From the NCBI GenBank assembly GCA_016946835.1, contig JACVTC010000217.1, positions 64,001 through 128,000 on the forward strand: a DNA stretch of 64,000 bases, read 5' to 3'. Within the stretch, counting starts at the first letter, position 1, and the number at the start of each line of letters is the position of its first letter. The position numbers and the translations under genes are program-made. Below are positions 40,382 to 52,282 of this stretch, one piece after another. The notes under the pieces are model-generated. The model was given only the letters and a program-made list of their open reading frames with translations, made no database searches and had not been told where the DNA came from. This DNA is from Neocallimastix lanati (nom. inval.) (lineage: Eukaryota > Neocallimastigomycota > Neocallimastigomycetes > Neocallimastigales > Neocallimastigaceae).

Positions 40382-40902
40382 TATATATATATATATAATT
40401 TAAAAGTTTAAAGTAAATAAATTTTCAATTGAAAAATCTGTTAATTTCAATAATTAATTTTAATTAAAAATTTATATTGAATTAATATTGGATAATTAAA
40501 ATAATATTTATAGAAAATTTTCACAAACTATAAAACCAATATCTAAATACGTAACAAATTTAAACGTATACATTATTATAATTATATTTATTTCTATAAT
40601 AGTCAAATTGTTTCGTTAAAAACATTTTTTAAAAGAAAAAAAAAATTATTATTGCATTTACAATATTTAGTTCATAAATTATAAAGGTAAAAGGAATTAA
40701 TCATTCTCATTTAAATTCAAATGTATTATATAATAAATTACAAATAAAAAAATGAAATAGTTTCAAAGAAATTATTATAAATATTGTATTAAAAATTATT
40801 TAAATTAAAATATTTACTTTAAAATATAATTTTTTATAACTTTTTTTTTTTCTAAAACTAAAACTAAAATTAAAAATAAAAAAAAAAAATAAAAAAGTAA
40901 GG

Positions 40903-41211
40903 ATGTTTTTCCAACAGGCTGCCCCAAAGATTCCTTTCGAAGAAGCTAAATTAAGAAGAGAAGAAGTTAAAGAAAACTTTAAAACCTTCGTAAAAATTTG
41001 TGCTGCAATGATGGCTGGTAATTTTTATATATAATTTCTAATTATTATAATTATAAAACCTTTATATTTTATATGTTTTAAATAATGTATCAATTTATAA
41101 TTAATTTTAAATATCTATACATTAAAATAATGCATATTTTTATCTGATAATGATATTAAAGCACCGTATATTCTTAAAACTATTCAAGATCATCTTTACT
41201 TCTCTTCATAG
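40903..41211 (+). CDS. TOM5: Tom5-like small subunit of the outer-membrane protein translocase, one intron
   Basis: Exon 40903-41017, GT-AG intron 41018-41161 and exon 41162-41211 (TAG) give 54 residues in consistent phase. The protein starts MFFQQAAPKIPFEEAKLRRE and continues as an acidic/basic amphipathic helix. It then has one hydrophobic segment (KTFVKICAAMMAAPYILKTI) with a Pro in its middle and a short C-terminal tail. Fungal Tom5 proteins are about 50 residues. They have the same plan: an MFG/MFF-type start, a charged cytosolic part with an EE motif, a single C-terminal helix with a conserved Pro after Ala-rich sequence, and no cleavable signal. Tom5 helps pass precursors from receptors into the Tom40 channel. 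In a gut fungus the membrane would be that of the hydrogenosome. The identification rests on size and pattern because the family is short. Confidence 0.7.
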
Positions 41212-42691
41212 AATTCATAATATTTAAAAATAAATAAGAATCAAACAATATTTTTTTTTTTTTTTTTTAAAAAAAAAAAATCTAATTAATAAAAGAATAA
41301 TTCACAATTTCATAAATTTATAACTATATTATTAAAATTAAAATTTAAAATGAAATAAATGAAATTGATATGAATCATTAAACAAAGAAGAAAATAATTT
41401 ATATTTATATATTATAATAATTTTCAAATATATAATATTTTTATTATCGAATTGATAATTTCTATAATATATAAATACAATAAAATAGAATGAGTGAGGA
41501 GACCAACAATAATTAAAAATAATAAATATATATTTTTAATAACTTATTAGTTAGAAATAGAAATAGAAGAAATAAAAATTATTTTTTATTTGTATTTATT
41601 TTCTTTTTCTTTTTTCTTTTTTTTTTTTTTATTTTTATTGTTATTTATATTAATTATAATAATAATAATAATAATCAAGAAAAAGATATAAAGAAGTATA
41701 AATAAATATAAAGAAGTATAAATAAAATAAATTAAAAAATTAAAAAATTAAAAAATTAAAAAATTAAAAAATTAAAAAATAATATATTTATTTAATATAA
41801 AAAGGAAATAATAGAAATTTTCAACTATTTAAGAGTTTTACAAGAATTTTTATTAAATTTATAAAAAAAATTTCGAAAAAAATTTTTTAACTATGATATA
41901 CCCAAATATATAATAAAGTTCATTTTTAGTTATAACTTATTATAATGAAATATTATTATATTATTTTAATAATAATATAATAAAATATAAATACTAATAA
42001 TGTAAATAATAATTTACATAATATTAATATCACCAATTAATCCCTTAAATAAAAAAATTATTTAATTATATGTAAAATTTTTTTTAATATATTCAAAAAG
42101 CATTAAATAATAAGCTGTAAAATTATTTCAATTAAATATAATTATAAATTTAATAGCATCATTGATTTCTTATTAAAAAATTATAAAAATAATAATATTA
42201 TTATTATTATTTATTACTATTATTATTATTAATTATTATTATTATTATTTTTTATATTTATTAATAAATCTCGATTATTATAAAATTTTCGTTATAATTG
42301 ATTTTGATAAGTTTTAGACCAATCAAAAATAAAAATAATATATATAGTTATTATTCAGATGATTGGTTTATCAATTTAAACGTTCAACAGTATAATTGAT
42401 TTATACATATTACAAATATATTGCAATATATGCTCCATTTTTCTTTTTGATGAAAAGAAAACAAAGTAAAAAAAATTGATCCATATTTTATATATTTTTA
42501 AATTCAAATAATCATATATTATATTGTAATTATGAAAAACATGAAAAAAAAAAAAAAAAAAAGCTAAATATATTAATATTTATATAATATACAATATATT
42601 AAATATATTATTTATATGTAATATATAATATATTATATATTATTGTAATATACATTAAATTAACATTTAATTGAACTGTAAAAATTTTAAA

Positions 42692-42725
<34 letters not shown>

Positions 42726-43472
42726 TTATATATAAACTTTTTTTTATTATTTCATTTTTTTTTTCTCTTCTTTAAGTTTAAAGAAGCTTAATAAAGAAAA
42801 GAATAAAAGAGGAAGATTTTATAATTAAAAATTATATATTTAATTTTAATAATAAAAAATATATATAAATTGAAAATATAATTTTAATTTAAAAAAATTA
42901 TAAAATTTATTTTTTTTATTTAATTTTATTTCTATCTTTTTTCTTTTTAACGAAATTATGAATTTAAATTTCAATAATTATTTAAATTGAATTTTTTAAG
43001 AAAACAATTAAAAGAAATAATATACTTATTTTATTATAGAAACACGTAATAATTTTAGTAGAAATATTTATTTATATTTATTTATTTATTATAATATAAA
43101 CAGGAAAGGTAATTTTAAATATTAATTCAAAATAATCATAATTTTAAAATGTATAAAATAAATAACTATTTATGGTTTTATTTTATATAATAAAATTTTT
43201 ATAAATTATAATAAAATAAAATTAAATTTAATAATTTATCAAAATTATATATACATTGGTATTTTTTTATATAAAAATAGAAATTAAAATTTTTTTAAAA
43301 AATAAAGTAGTACTATATATAATTTATTAACTTTTTTTTATTATATATTTATATATAAAATTATATTATGAATATTAATTAATTAAGAATTTAAATAATA
43401 AAAATATATTTAAAAATAATTAATTAAAAATAGAAAAATCAACATAAAGTGAAATAATTTTTTGAAAAAAAA
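41212..43472. other. Gene-free spacer upstream of CPA2
   Basis: A+T-rich region with tandem ATTAAAAA units (41730-41785), poly-A runs and (TA)n. At about 42317 and 42361 the words ACCAATCA and GATTGGT form two inverted CCAAT boxes 40 bp apart, 1.1 kb before the CPA2 start. No frame or RNA gene seen. Confidence 0.5.
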
Positions 43473-46400
43473 ATGCAATCATTACTTACAAGAAACATTA
43501 CTGCTCCAAGTGCTATAAAAAATTCTTTATCTTTATTTTCTAAGCAATCTTTACTTAGTGTAAAGAATTCAATAATTCAAAAAAATACTATAAGTACAAA
43601 GTCAAATGTTATACCATTAAACCAAAAGCCACTTTCTTTCTACAAACCAAATCAACAAAGAAATTATGCTATCTTCTCAAAAAATGTTCCAAAACCACAA
43701 AAGAAAGTATCTAAACAACCACCATTAAAAAAAGTTTTAGTTGTCGGTTCTGGTGGTCTTTCTATTGGACAAGCTGGTGAATTTGATTATTCTGGTTCTC
43801 AAGCGATTAAAGCTTTAAAAGAAGAAAATATTAAAACTATACTCGTTAATCCAAATATTGCTACTATTCAAACTGGTAAAGGTTTAGCTGATACTGTTTA
43901 CTTCTTACCAATTAATCCAGAGTATTTAGAATACATTATTCAAAGAGAACGTCCAGATGGTATTCTTTTAACCTTCGGTGGTCAATCTGCTCTTAATTGT
44001 GGTATTCAATTAGATGAAACAGGTGTTTTAAAGAAATACAATGTAAGAGTTTTAGGTACTCCAATTCACACTTTACAATTATCTGAAGATCGTGATTTAT
44101 TTGCTAATGCTTTAAGAGAAATTAACATTCCAGTTGCTACTTCAACTGCAGTTGAAACTGTTGAGGATGCTGTTACAGCAGCAAAAAAAATTGGTTTCCC
44201 AGTCATTGTTCGTTCTGCATATGCTTTAGGTGGTTTAGGTTCTGGTTTTGCTAACAATGAAGCTGAATTACGTCACTTAGCTACTAAATCTCTATCTCTT
44301 GCTCCACAAATTTTAGTTGAAAGATCTATGAAAGGTTGGAAGGAAGTAGAATATGAAGTTGTAAGAGATGCAGAAAACAATTGTATTACAGTTTGTAACA
44401 TGGAAAATTTCGATCCTCTTGGTGTTCACACTGGTGATAGTATTGTCGTTGCTCCAAGTCAGACTTTAACTGATGAAGAATACCATATGTTAAGAACTGC
44501 AGCTATTAAAATCATTAGACATTTAGGTGTTGTTGGTGAATGTAATGTTCAATATGCTTTAAATCCAGAAAGTCTTGAATATGCTGTAATTGAAGTTAAT
44601 GCTAGACTTTCCCGTAGTAGTGCTCTTGCTTCTAAGGCTACTGGTTATCCACTTGCTTTTGTAGCAGCTAAAATTGCTCTTGGTCATACCCTTCCAGAGT
44701 TAAAGAATAGTGTTACTAAGACTACTACTGCTTGTTTTGAACCATCACTTGATTACATCGTTACTAAGATTCCACGTTGGGATCTTTCTAAATTTCACAA
44801 CGTCAGTCGTGACATCGGTAGTTGTATGAAGAGTGTTGGTGAAGTTATGGCTATTGGTAGAACTTTCGAGGAATCTTTACAAAAAGCAGTACGTCAAGTT
44901 GATCCAGCTTTTGGCGGTTACGAACCAATTGCTATGGATGATCTTGATGAAGTTTTAAAGGATCCAACTGATCGTAGATTATTTGCTGTTGCTGAAGCTA
45001 TGTTTAATCAAAACTACAGTATTGACAAGATTCATGATTTAACAAAGATTGATAAGTGGTTCCTTTACAAATTAGAAAATATTATGGAAATTCAAAAAGA
45101 ATTAACGAAGTATAAGGGTCCACAAAATGTTGAAGAAAAAATTAGTATTCCTCAAAATGTTCATATTCCACCATCTGTATTAACTGATTACAAATTAGAA
45201 ACTTCTACAATTCCAATTGAATTATTAGAAAAAGCTAAGAAAGCAGGTTTCTCTGATGATCAAATTGCTAAGGCTACTAGCTCTACTGAATTAGCAATTC
45301 GTGAATTAAGAAAACATCATCATATTATTCCATTTGTTAAGAGAATTGATACCTTAGCTGCTGAATTCCCCGCTGCTACTAACTACTTATATACTACTTA
45401 CAATGCTTCTACTGATGATTTAACTTTCGATGATCATGGTATTATGGTTTTAGGTTCTGGTGTTTACCGTATTGGTTCATCTGTTGAATTCGACTGGTGT
45501 GGTGTCAGTTGTAGTCGTGCCTTACATGATTTAGGTTATAAAACTATTATGATTAATTACAACCCTGAAACTGTTTCCACTGATTTCGATGAATGTGATC
45601 GTTTATACTTTGAAGAATTGAACTTTGAGCGTGTTATGGATATCTACGAAAAAGAACAATCTAGAGGTATTGTTGTTAGTGTTGGTGGTCAACTTCCACA
45701 AAACATTGCCTTAAAGATGTGGAACCGTGGTGTTCGTGTTCTTGGTACTAGTCCAGTTAATCTTGATCGTGCTGAAGATCGTGAAAAGTTCTCTAAGGCT
45801 ATGGATGCTATTGGTATTGATCAACCAGCTTGGAGAGAATTAAAAAGTACTCAAGAAGCTCACGAATTTGCTGATTCTGTTGGTTATCCAGTTCTTGTCA
45901 GACCATCATACGTTCTTTCTGGTGCAGCTATGAATGTAGCCTACAATAAGAAGGATCTTGATGATTATCTTTCCCTTGCTTCTACTATTTCTCATGAACA
46001 CCCAGTTGTCATGTCAAAATTTATTCAAAATGCTCAAGAAATTGATGTTGATGCCGTCGCCAATAATGGTGAATTATGTGTTTACGCTGTTTCTCAACAT
46101 ATTGAAAATGCTGGTGTTCACTCTGGTGATGCTAGTATGGTTCTTCCACCAGAAATTGTTTCTGAAGAAGAATACAATAATGCTAAGCACAACAAACTCG
46201 GTATGAAGCCTTTAACCGAAAGAATTGTTAAAGATTGTAGAGCATTAGCAGTTAAGGTCGCCAAGGAATTCCAAATTTCTGGACCATTCAATATGCAATT
46301 AATTAAACGCGACTTAGAAGAAGATGGTAAATATGAACTTAAGGTCATTGAATGTAACCTTCGTTCCTCTCGTTCATTCCCATTTGTTTCTAAGGTTTTA

Positions 46401-47132
46401 GATACCAACTTTATTGATATTGCTACTCGTGTTTTAGTTCAACACCCATCTTTAAAGGAATTAGTTCCAAAGGAAGACCCAATGTTAGTTAAACGTCCAT
46501 ACAAAGCAATTAAGGTCCCAGTGTTCAGTTGGACTCGTTTAGCTGGTGCTGACCCAATGCTTTCTGTTGAAATGTCTAGTACTGGTGAAGTTGCTTGTTT
46601 CGGTCGTGATGTTCATGAAGCTTACTTCACATCAACCTACAGTAATCATAACAACTTCAAGAGTTTACCAATTCCAGAAAATTCTGGTATTTTAATTGCA
46701 CGTGATCGCTTAACTGATAATAAGGAATTCAAATATATTGCCAAAAAACTTATTGATCAAAAGTACAAGATTTATGTTGATACCAAGGAATCCCAAGATA
46801 TTTTAGCTGGAGATAATATTGACTCTAAGCTTTTCATTGAAGAAGGAAAATTATCTGAAAAATTACAAGATCGTCGTTATTGTAAGCAAAAGTTTGAAAA
46901 TGATAATGTTCAAATGGTTATCTCATTAGCTCGTATTCGTCCAGGTAGATTAGATGACAAGGATTACTTAATTCGTCGTGTTACTGTTGATCTCGGTATT
47001 GGTATTATCAATGATTCTAAGGATGCTATTCTCTTTGTAGAAGCTTTAGAGAAGTATAACAAGGGTGAATATAAGAAACAACAAGCTACTGTAGATTGGG
47101 AAGATTGGATTAAAAAGGCCAAGAAGAATTAA
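43473..47132 (+). CDS. CPA2: Carbamoyl-phosphate synthase, arginine-specific large chain, with organellar targeting sequence
   Basis: Intronless, 1219 residues. Residues 1-85 are Ser/Asn/Lys/Arg-rich with almost no acidic residues (MQSLLTRNITAPSAIKNSL), typical of a matrix-targeting presequence. The two homologous synthase halves follow. The first opens VLVVGSGGLSIGQAGEFDYS near residue 88; the second opens IMVLGSGVYRIGSSVEFDW near residue 655. Both have ATP-grasp signatures such as FPVIVRSAYALGGLGSG, EVNARLSRSSALASK and IECNLRSSRSFPFVSKV. Residues from about 1060 form the allosteric MGS-like domain. The enzyme makes carbamoyl phosphate from bicarbonate, ATP and ammonia delivered by a separate small (glutaminase) chain not in this window. 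There is no fusion to aspartate transcarbamylase, so it serves arginine rather than pyrimidine synthesis. G+C and codon use are distinctly higher than the surroundings, which suggests strong expression. Confidence 0.97.
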   Translation: MQSLLTRNITAPSAIKNSLSLFSKQSLLSVKNSIIQKNTISTKSNVIPLNQKPLSFYKPNQQRNYAIFSKNVPKPQKKVSKQPPLKKVLVVGSGGLSIGQAGEFDYSGSQAIKALKEENIKTILVNPNIATIQTGKGLADTVYFLPINPEYLEYIIQRERPDGILLTFGGQSALNCGIQLDETGVLKKYNVRVLGTPIHTLQLSEDRDLFANALREINIPVATSTAVETVEDAVTAAKKIGFPVIVRSAYALGGLGSGFANNEAELRHLATKSLSLAPQILVERSMKGWKEVEYEVVRDAENNCITVCNMENFDPLGVHTGDSIVVAPSQTLTDEEYHMLRTAAIKIIRHLGVVGECNVQYALNPESLEYAVIEVNARLSRSSALASKATGYPLAFVAAKIALGHTLPELKNSVTKTTTACFEPSLDYIVTKIPRWDLSKFHNVSRDIGSCMKSVGEVMAIGRTFEESLQKAVRQVDPAFGGYEPIAMDDLDEVLKDPTDRRLFAVAEAMFNQNYSIDKIHDLTKIDKWFLYKLENIMEIQKELTKYKGPQNVEEKISIPQNVHIPPSVLTDYKLETSTIPIELLEKAKKAGFSDDQIAKATSSTELAIRELRKHHHIIPFVKRIDTLAAEFPAATNYLYTTYNASTDDLTFDDHGIMVLGSGVYRIGSSVEFDWCGVSCSRALHDLGYKTIMINYNPETVSTDFDECDRLYFEELNFERVMDIYEKEQSRGIVVSVGGQLPQNIALKMWNRGVRVLGTSPVNLDRAEDREKFSKAMDAIGIDQPAWRELKSTQEAHEFADSVGYPVLVRPSYVLSGAAMNVAYNKKDLDDYLSLASTISHEHPVVMSKFIQNAQEIDVDAVANNGELCVYAVSQHIENAGVHSGDASMVLPPEIVSEEEYNNAKHNKLGMKPLTERIVKDCRALAVKVAKEFQISGPFNMQLIKRDLEEDGKYELKVIECNLRSSRSFPFVSKVLDTNFIDIATRVLVQHPSLKELVPKEDPMLVKRPYKAIKVPVFSWTRLAGADPMLSVEMSSTGEVACFGRDVHEAYFTSTYSNHNNFKSLPIPENSGILIARDRLTDNKEFKYIAKKLIDQKYKIYVDTKESQDILAGDNIDSKLFIEEGKLSEKLQDRRYCKQKFENDNVQMVISLARIRPGRLDDKDYLIRRVTVDLGIGIINDSKDAILFVEALEKYNKGEYKKQQATVDWEDWIKKAKKN

Positions 47133-47355
47133 ATTTAATCTTATTTGAAACCTTTTTAAAAAGAATAAAGTAAATAATTAACTCGATTTCAAGAAAAAAA
47201 AAATTTTTTTTTTTTTTATTATCTTATATAGTATTAAAAAAATATATATATATATATATATAAATTCATAAATTATTAAAGAAAGAATCATACAATTAAT
47301 AACTTTTTTTTATTTTATTTATAATATAATTTATAAAACTTTTTTTTTTTTAAAT

Positions 47356-47406
<51 letters not shown>

Positions 47407-47861
47407 AAAGAAAAGGAAAAAAGAAAAAAAAATAATTATAATTATTAGTCATATTTTTAAAAAAGAAAAAATAATAATAATATATTGAACTATAAAAATA
47501 GTGTTTATATTATTAAATATAATATATAAAATAATTGTAACATTATAAATAAATCATTTTGTTTTTTTAATAATATAATAATATATAAAATAAAATAAAT
47601 ATATATAATTATATATTTATTTATTTATTTTTTTTTTTAATTTTTTATTTTATTATTATTATTATTATATATTAAATTGAAAGGTTTATTATAAAAAAAT
47701 ATTCATTCATTTTTTTAATATTTTAATTTTAGAAAAGATTTATGATAAAGTATAAATTTTTATTAATTTAATTAAGTCAATTAAAGAAATATATAATAGA
47801 AAAATATATATATATTACTACTATTAAATAATTAACCAGAAACTATTAATATATTTAAATC

Positions 47862-47894
<33 letters not shown>

Positions 47895-48183
47895 ATATCT
47901 AATAAATAATAATAAAAAAAATAATCAATTTAAAAATTAATTATAATTTGTATAAATATTTTATTTTTATATATCTTTTAATTTATATACCAATTTTATA
48001 TAAGATATAATATTTTTATTTATATTTTATTTAATTAAGATCACTTTTTATCATTTTATATATAAAATAGAAAAATAGATAAATTGTTAAAAATTCGTAA
48101 TTTTTTTTTTATTTAATAAAATAAAATCTTCATAAACATTTTTAATATGGTTCTATTATATATATATATATATATATTTGCAT
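47133..48183. other. Gene-free spacer between convergent genes
   Basis: Spacer between CPA2 and the stop of the receptor-like gene. It contains long A runs (47360-47404, 47862-47892), (TA)n and A+T-rich filler with AATAAA words. Nothing coding seen. Confidence 0.6.
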
Positions 48184-48516
48184 TTATTTTCTATTATTAT
48201 TAATATAAAACTGTTTATTAATACTTCTTTTTGATCTTTCTGCATCTATTTCAGAAGCTATTCTACGAACTCTTTTTAAAAATAAATAATTTATGATAGT
48301 TAATGTATAAATTAGTATACTTAAGGCTTCAAAATAACTTTTAATATTTCCAGGAATCGAATAATAATTAAAAATATATGTAAATACATAACATAAAATA
48401 TAGACATAAATTGGGACAGTTAAATTCTATTTATTAATATTATTATTATATAGAAAGATAAATAAATAGTTTTAGTATTAAAAATTTTATATATTTATCA
48501 ATATATATTAACTTTG

Positions 48517-48561
<45 letters not shown>

Positions 48562-49552
48562 ATATGAATTTTCATTAATAAATATATATAATTATTTATT
48601 ATTAAATTATACCTCATTGTATATTTTTTCAATATGTCTATTTAAATAAGCAATAACACTTCCAACCATTAATACAATTATATTAACAATTGAACTATAA
48701 ATTATATAAATATATTATATATTTATATATATTTATATATATTAGTTATATATTATAATAGTAAAATAATAAAATAATATCATAGAATAATATCAATGAA
48801 TTAAAAAAAAAAAAATTCAAATATATATTATATATATATATTAATTGATAATATTTAATCAATTTATATAATAAAATTATTATATATACCTAAAGTTACT
48901 TAATAATGGATAATGACATTCTTGATATTCTTCATTTTTGTTATTTATACTTTTTTGTGAAAATTTTAAACCTAATGAAAATTCCATTAATGATATAAAT
49001 ATATGGAATAATGAAATCGATATAATAAAACCATACATTGTAGATTTTGAAATTACTTTATGTCTTGGATGATGATAACTAAAAATAATAAATATATATT
49101 ATAATTTATAAATTTATATAAGTTTCGTTTTTTTCCTTTTCTTCTTTTTTTTTTTTATTTTTCTTAAAAACACATAAACAGTATTTCTCCTTATTTGAGA
49201 TACTTACATAGCATAAATTCTTAACATTTTTATAAGAATAGTTGCATAAATTAAAGAAAAACTCTAAATTAATATTATTAATATATTTGAATTAATACAA
49301 CGATATCATTATTACTTATTCATTATTAATTATTAGTTCATTTTCTTTTTCTATATTACATATCAGATCATAGTTATTATGATTACTATTACTATTATTA
49401 TTATTACTATTACTATTATTATTATTATTATCATTATTTTTACTATTATTATTATTACTATTACTATTATTATTATTATTATCATTATTATTACTATTAT
49501 TATTACTATTACTATTATTATGATTATTATGATTATGATTATGATTATTATG

Positions 49553-49645
<93 letters not shown>

Positions 49646-50282
49646 TACTTACTAAATTTTTTAATACTAAGGTAATATAACAAATTTTTTCAGTTTTTGT
49701 AAAAATTGATAGCAAAGAATATATATAGGATAAAATTGTACCAATTAAAATAATAACTAAAAATTCAAAACCACCTTACAAAAAAAATAAAATAAAAAAG
49801 ATAAAAAATAAAGAATAAAGAATAAAGAATAAAAAAAGATTAAATTTGGTTATTATTATTTTTCTATTTAATATATATATTTTGTTTTCTTGTTTCTTTT
49901 TTTAAAATAATAAAAATTACCTCCTTTAACGAATTTATTATTTTTTTTACTGAAAATTCCAATCATAAATCCAACTGAACATAAAATAAAAACAAATGAT
50001 AATATAAAAACTAAATAATCCATCTCTTTTATACTTTCCATTTGTCTATATTCATTGCATAATAACCCAATAAATTTTGTTCTTTCACAATTACATACGT
50101 TATTATTAACACATTTACCATTATTAGCACATGGAGGAGTACAATATGGAATATAACTATATATAATTAGTAATTTTAATTTTTTTAATATAAAATTCAT
50201 AATTTTAAAGATTAGTATAAATATTTTTGATAGTATTAATAGCGTAATATATTAAATATAATATCAATTCATTTATATAATT

Positions 50283-50331
<49 letters not shown>

Positions 50332-50583
50332 TTACCATGATTTAAAATCATTAGTTTCTATATTTTGATTAATATATAATATGTTATTAGTAGTATTTTT
50401 GTTATATCCATTAGTTTCTGAAGGACACGGTAGAATTTCTATTTCAAACGAATCTTTATTATTTTCAAATTTGACAAATTTGCCTATTTTATTTAATATA
50501 AAAAAATAATAATAATAATAATAATATCATTAGCAAATTAATAACTGCAATTATTTAAAAATATCAATAAATAGATATAATAC

Positions 50584-50653
<70 letters not shown>

Positions 50654-51573
50654 TATAAAAAAAGTTTATTAATTACCAAATGTTCTTAATTCGAATTGAA
50701 TTGCATAAACCCCAGGATTACCTACAACTATATTATATATACCAAATATATTATTTATAATTTAATTTTTTTTTTTTTTTTATTATTATTATTATAAAAA
50801 ACGTTAAAATAAATAATTCTTTCAGTACCTCTTATTTTTGGTAATATGCATGAATCATAATAGCAATAATTAAATTTACTCCCTATTATTTCTGCATTTA
50901 ATGTATCATTAATTTCTATATGGTAAAATGGCATTTTGTCTATGCTTTCTTCAATTTCATCCATACTTTCATGGAAATATAACTCTATTTATTTATATAA
51001 TAATTATTCATATATAAATATTAATTAATGTTTTTTTTTTATTTTTTTTAATTACTATTTTTTTTTAAAAAAAAATTCATCTCTATATCATTTAAATAAA
51101 TGGTTATTCCATTAAGATTATTAAGATTAGTATAATACATACGGGAATTAAAATCATTATAAATTGTATCTATGAAAATTCAATTTAATAATAATATTTA
51201 CAAATTATTTATTTTATATTTTTTTAATAAAAAAAATAAAATATATTTTTATATTTTATAAATAGTATTAAAGGAAAACAAAGCATAAAAAAAATATATA
51301 TATATATATATATATATAAATTACATTTTATATCTTTATTAATCGTATCTCCTGAATACAATTTTATTATTTCATTATTATTTTCATTTTTTATATAGGT
51401 TGGATTTGTAACAAATGCTTCTTTAATATTTATCATTTCATCATAATTTGAAAAATATGGAATAGCTTCAATTTTTGAAGAATAACATATGCTACCTATA
51501 AATATTGTTTTTATTATTAATATTAATATTAATATTATTATTATTATTATTATTACTATTATTATTATTATTA

Positions 51574-51610
<37 letters not shown>

Positions 51611-51647
51611 ATTATTATTATTATTATTATGAATTAATTAATTAATT

Positions 51648-51700
<53 letters not shown>

Positions 51701-52238
51701 TTTTATTTTATTTTATTTTATTTTATTTTATTTTATTTTATTTATAAGTAAATATATATTTATTCTTTTTTTTTTAATTATATTATATTTAGGGTTATAT
51801 TATATTTACCTAATTCGGATTGATTATTAATAAATTCACAATCTTCAAATTTAATTAATTCAGGTGAATATCTATTAATAGAATAAATAACACCACCATA
51901 TCTTGAATAATTATTTTTAAAAATACAATTTGTAATATTATAACCATATGATGAGAATTCTTGTTCATTTATACTAAATACTGAGCCTTTCTCTCCATAA
52001 ATGCTATCAAAAGTTGAATCAGTAATTACATAGCGTCCAACAGAAGAAACAGAATCATATCTTTTTAGAAGAAATAAACCCCTTGTAAAAAAACTATTGC
52101 CAAAATATGAATTTTCTATATTTACTGTTGTGTCTCTAGTTATTCTAATTCCGAAATCTTTTTTTTTTTTTTTTTTTATTGTTATTAATACATTTTTTAC
52201 ATATTAAATAAAAAATATAATATATATTAGAATATAAG

Positions 52239-52282
<44 letters not shown>

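Noticed and set aside
44066-44257. Antisense frames within CPA2 (also 46118-46408)
   Set aside because: Shadows of the strongly coding sense strand.
49379-49675. Ile/Thr/Met-rich frame on the plus strand
   Set aside because: Microsatellite inside an intron of the minus-strand receptor gene.
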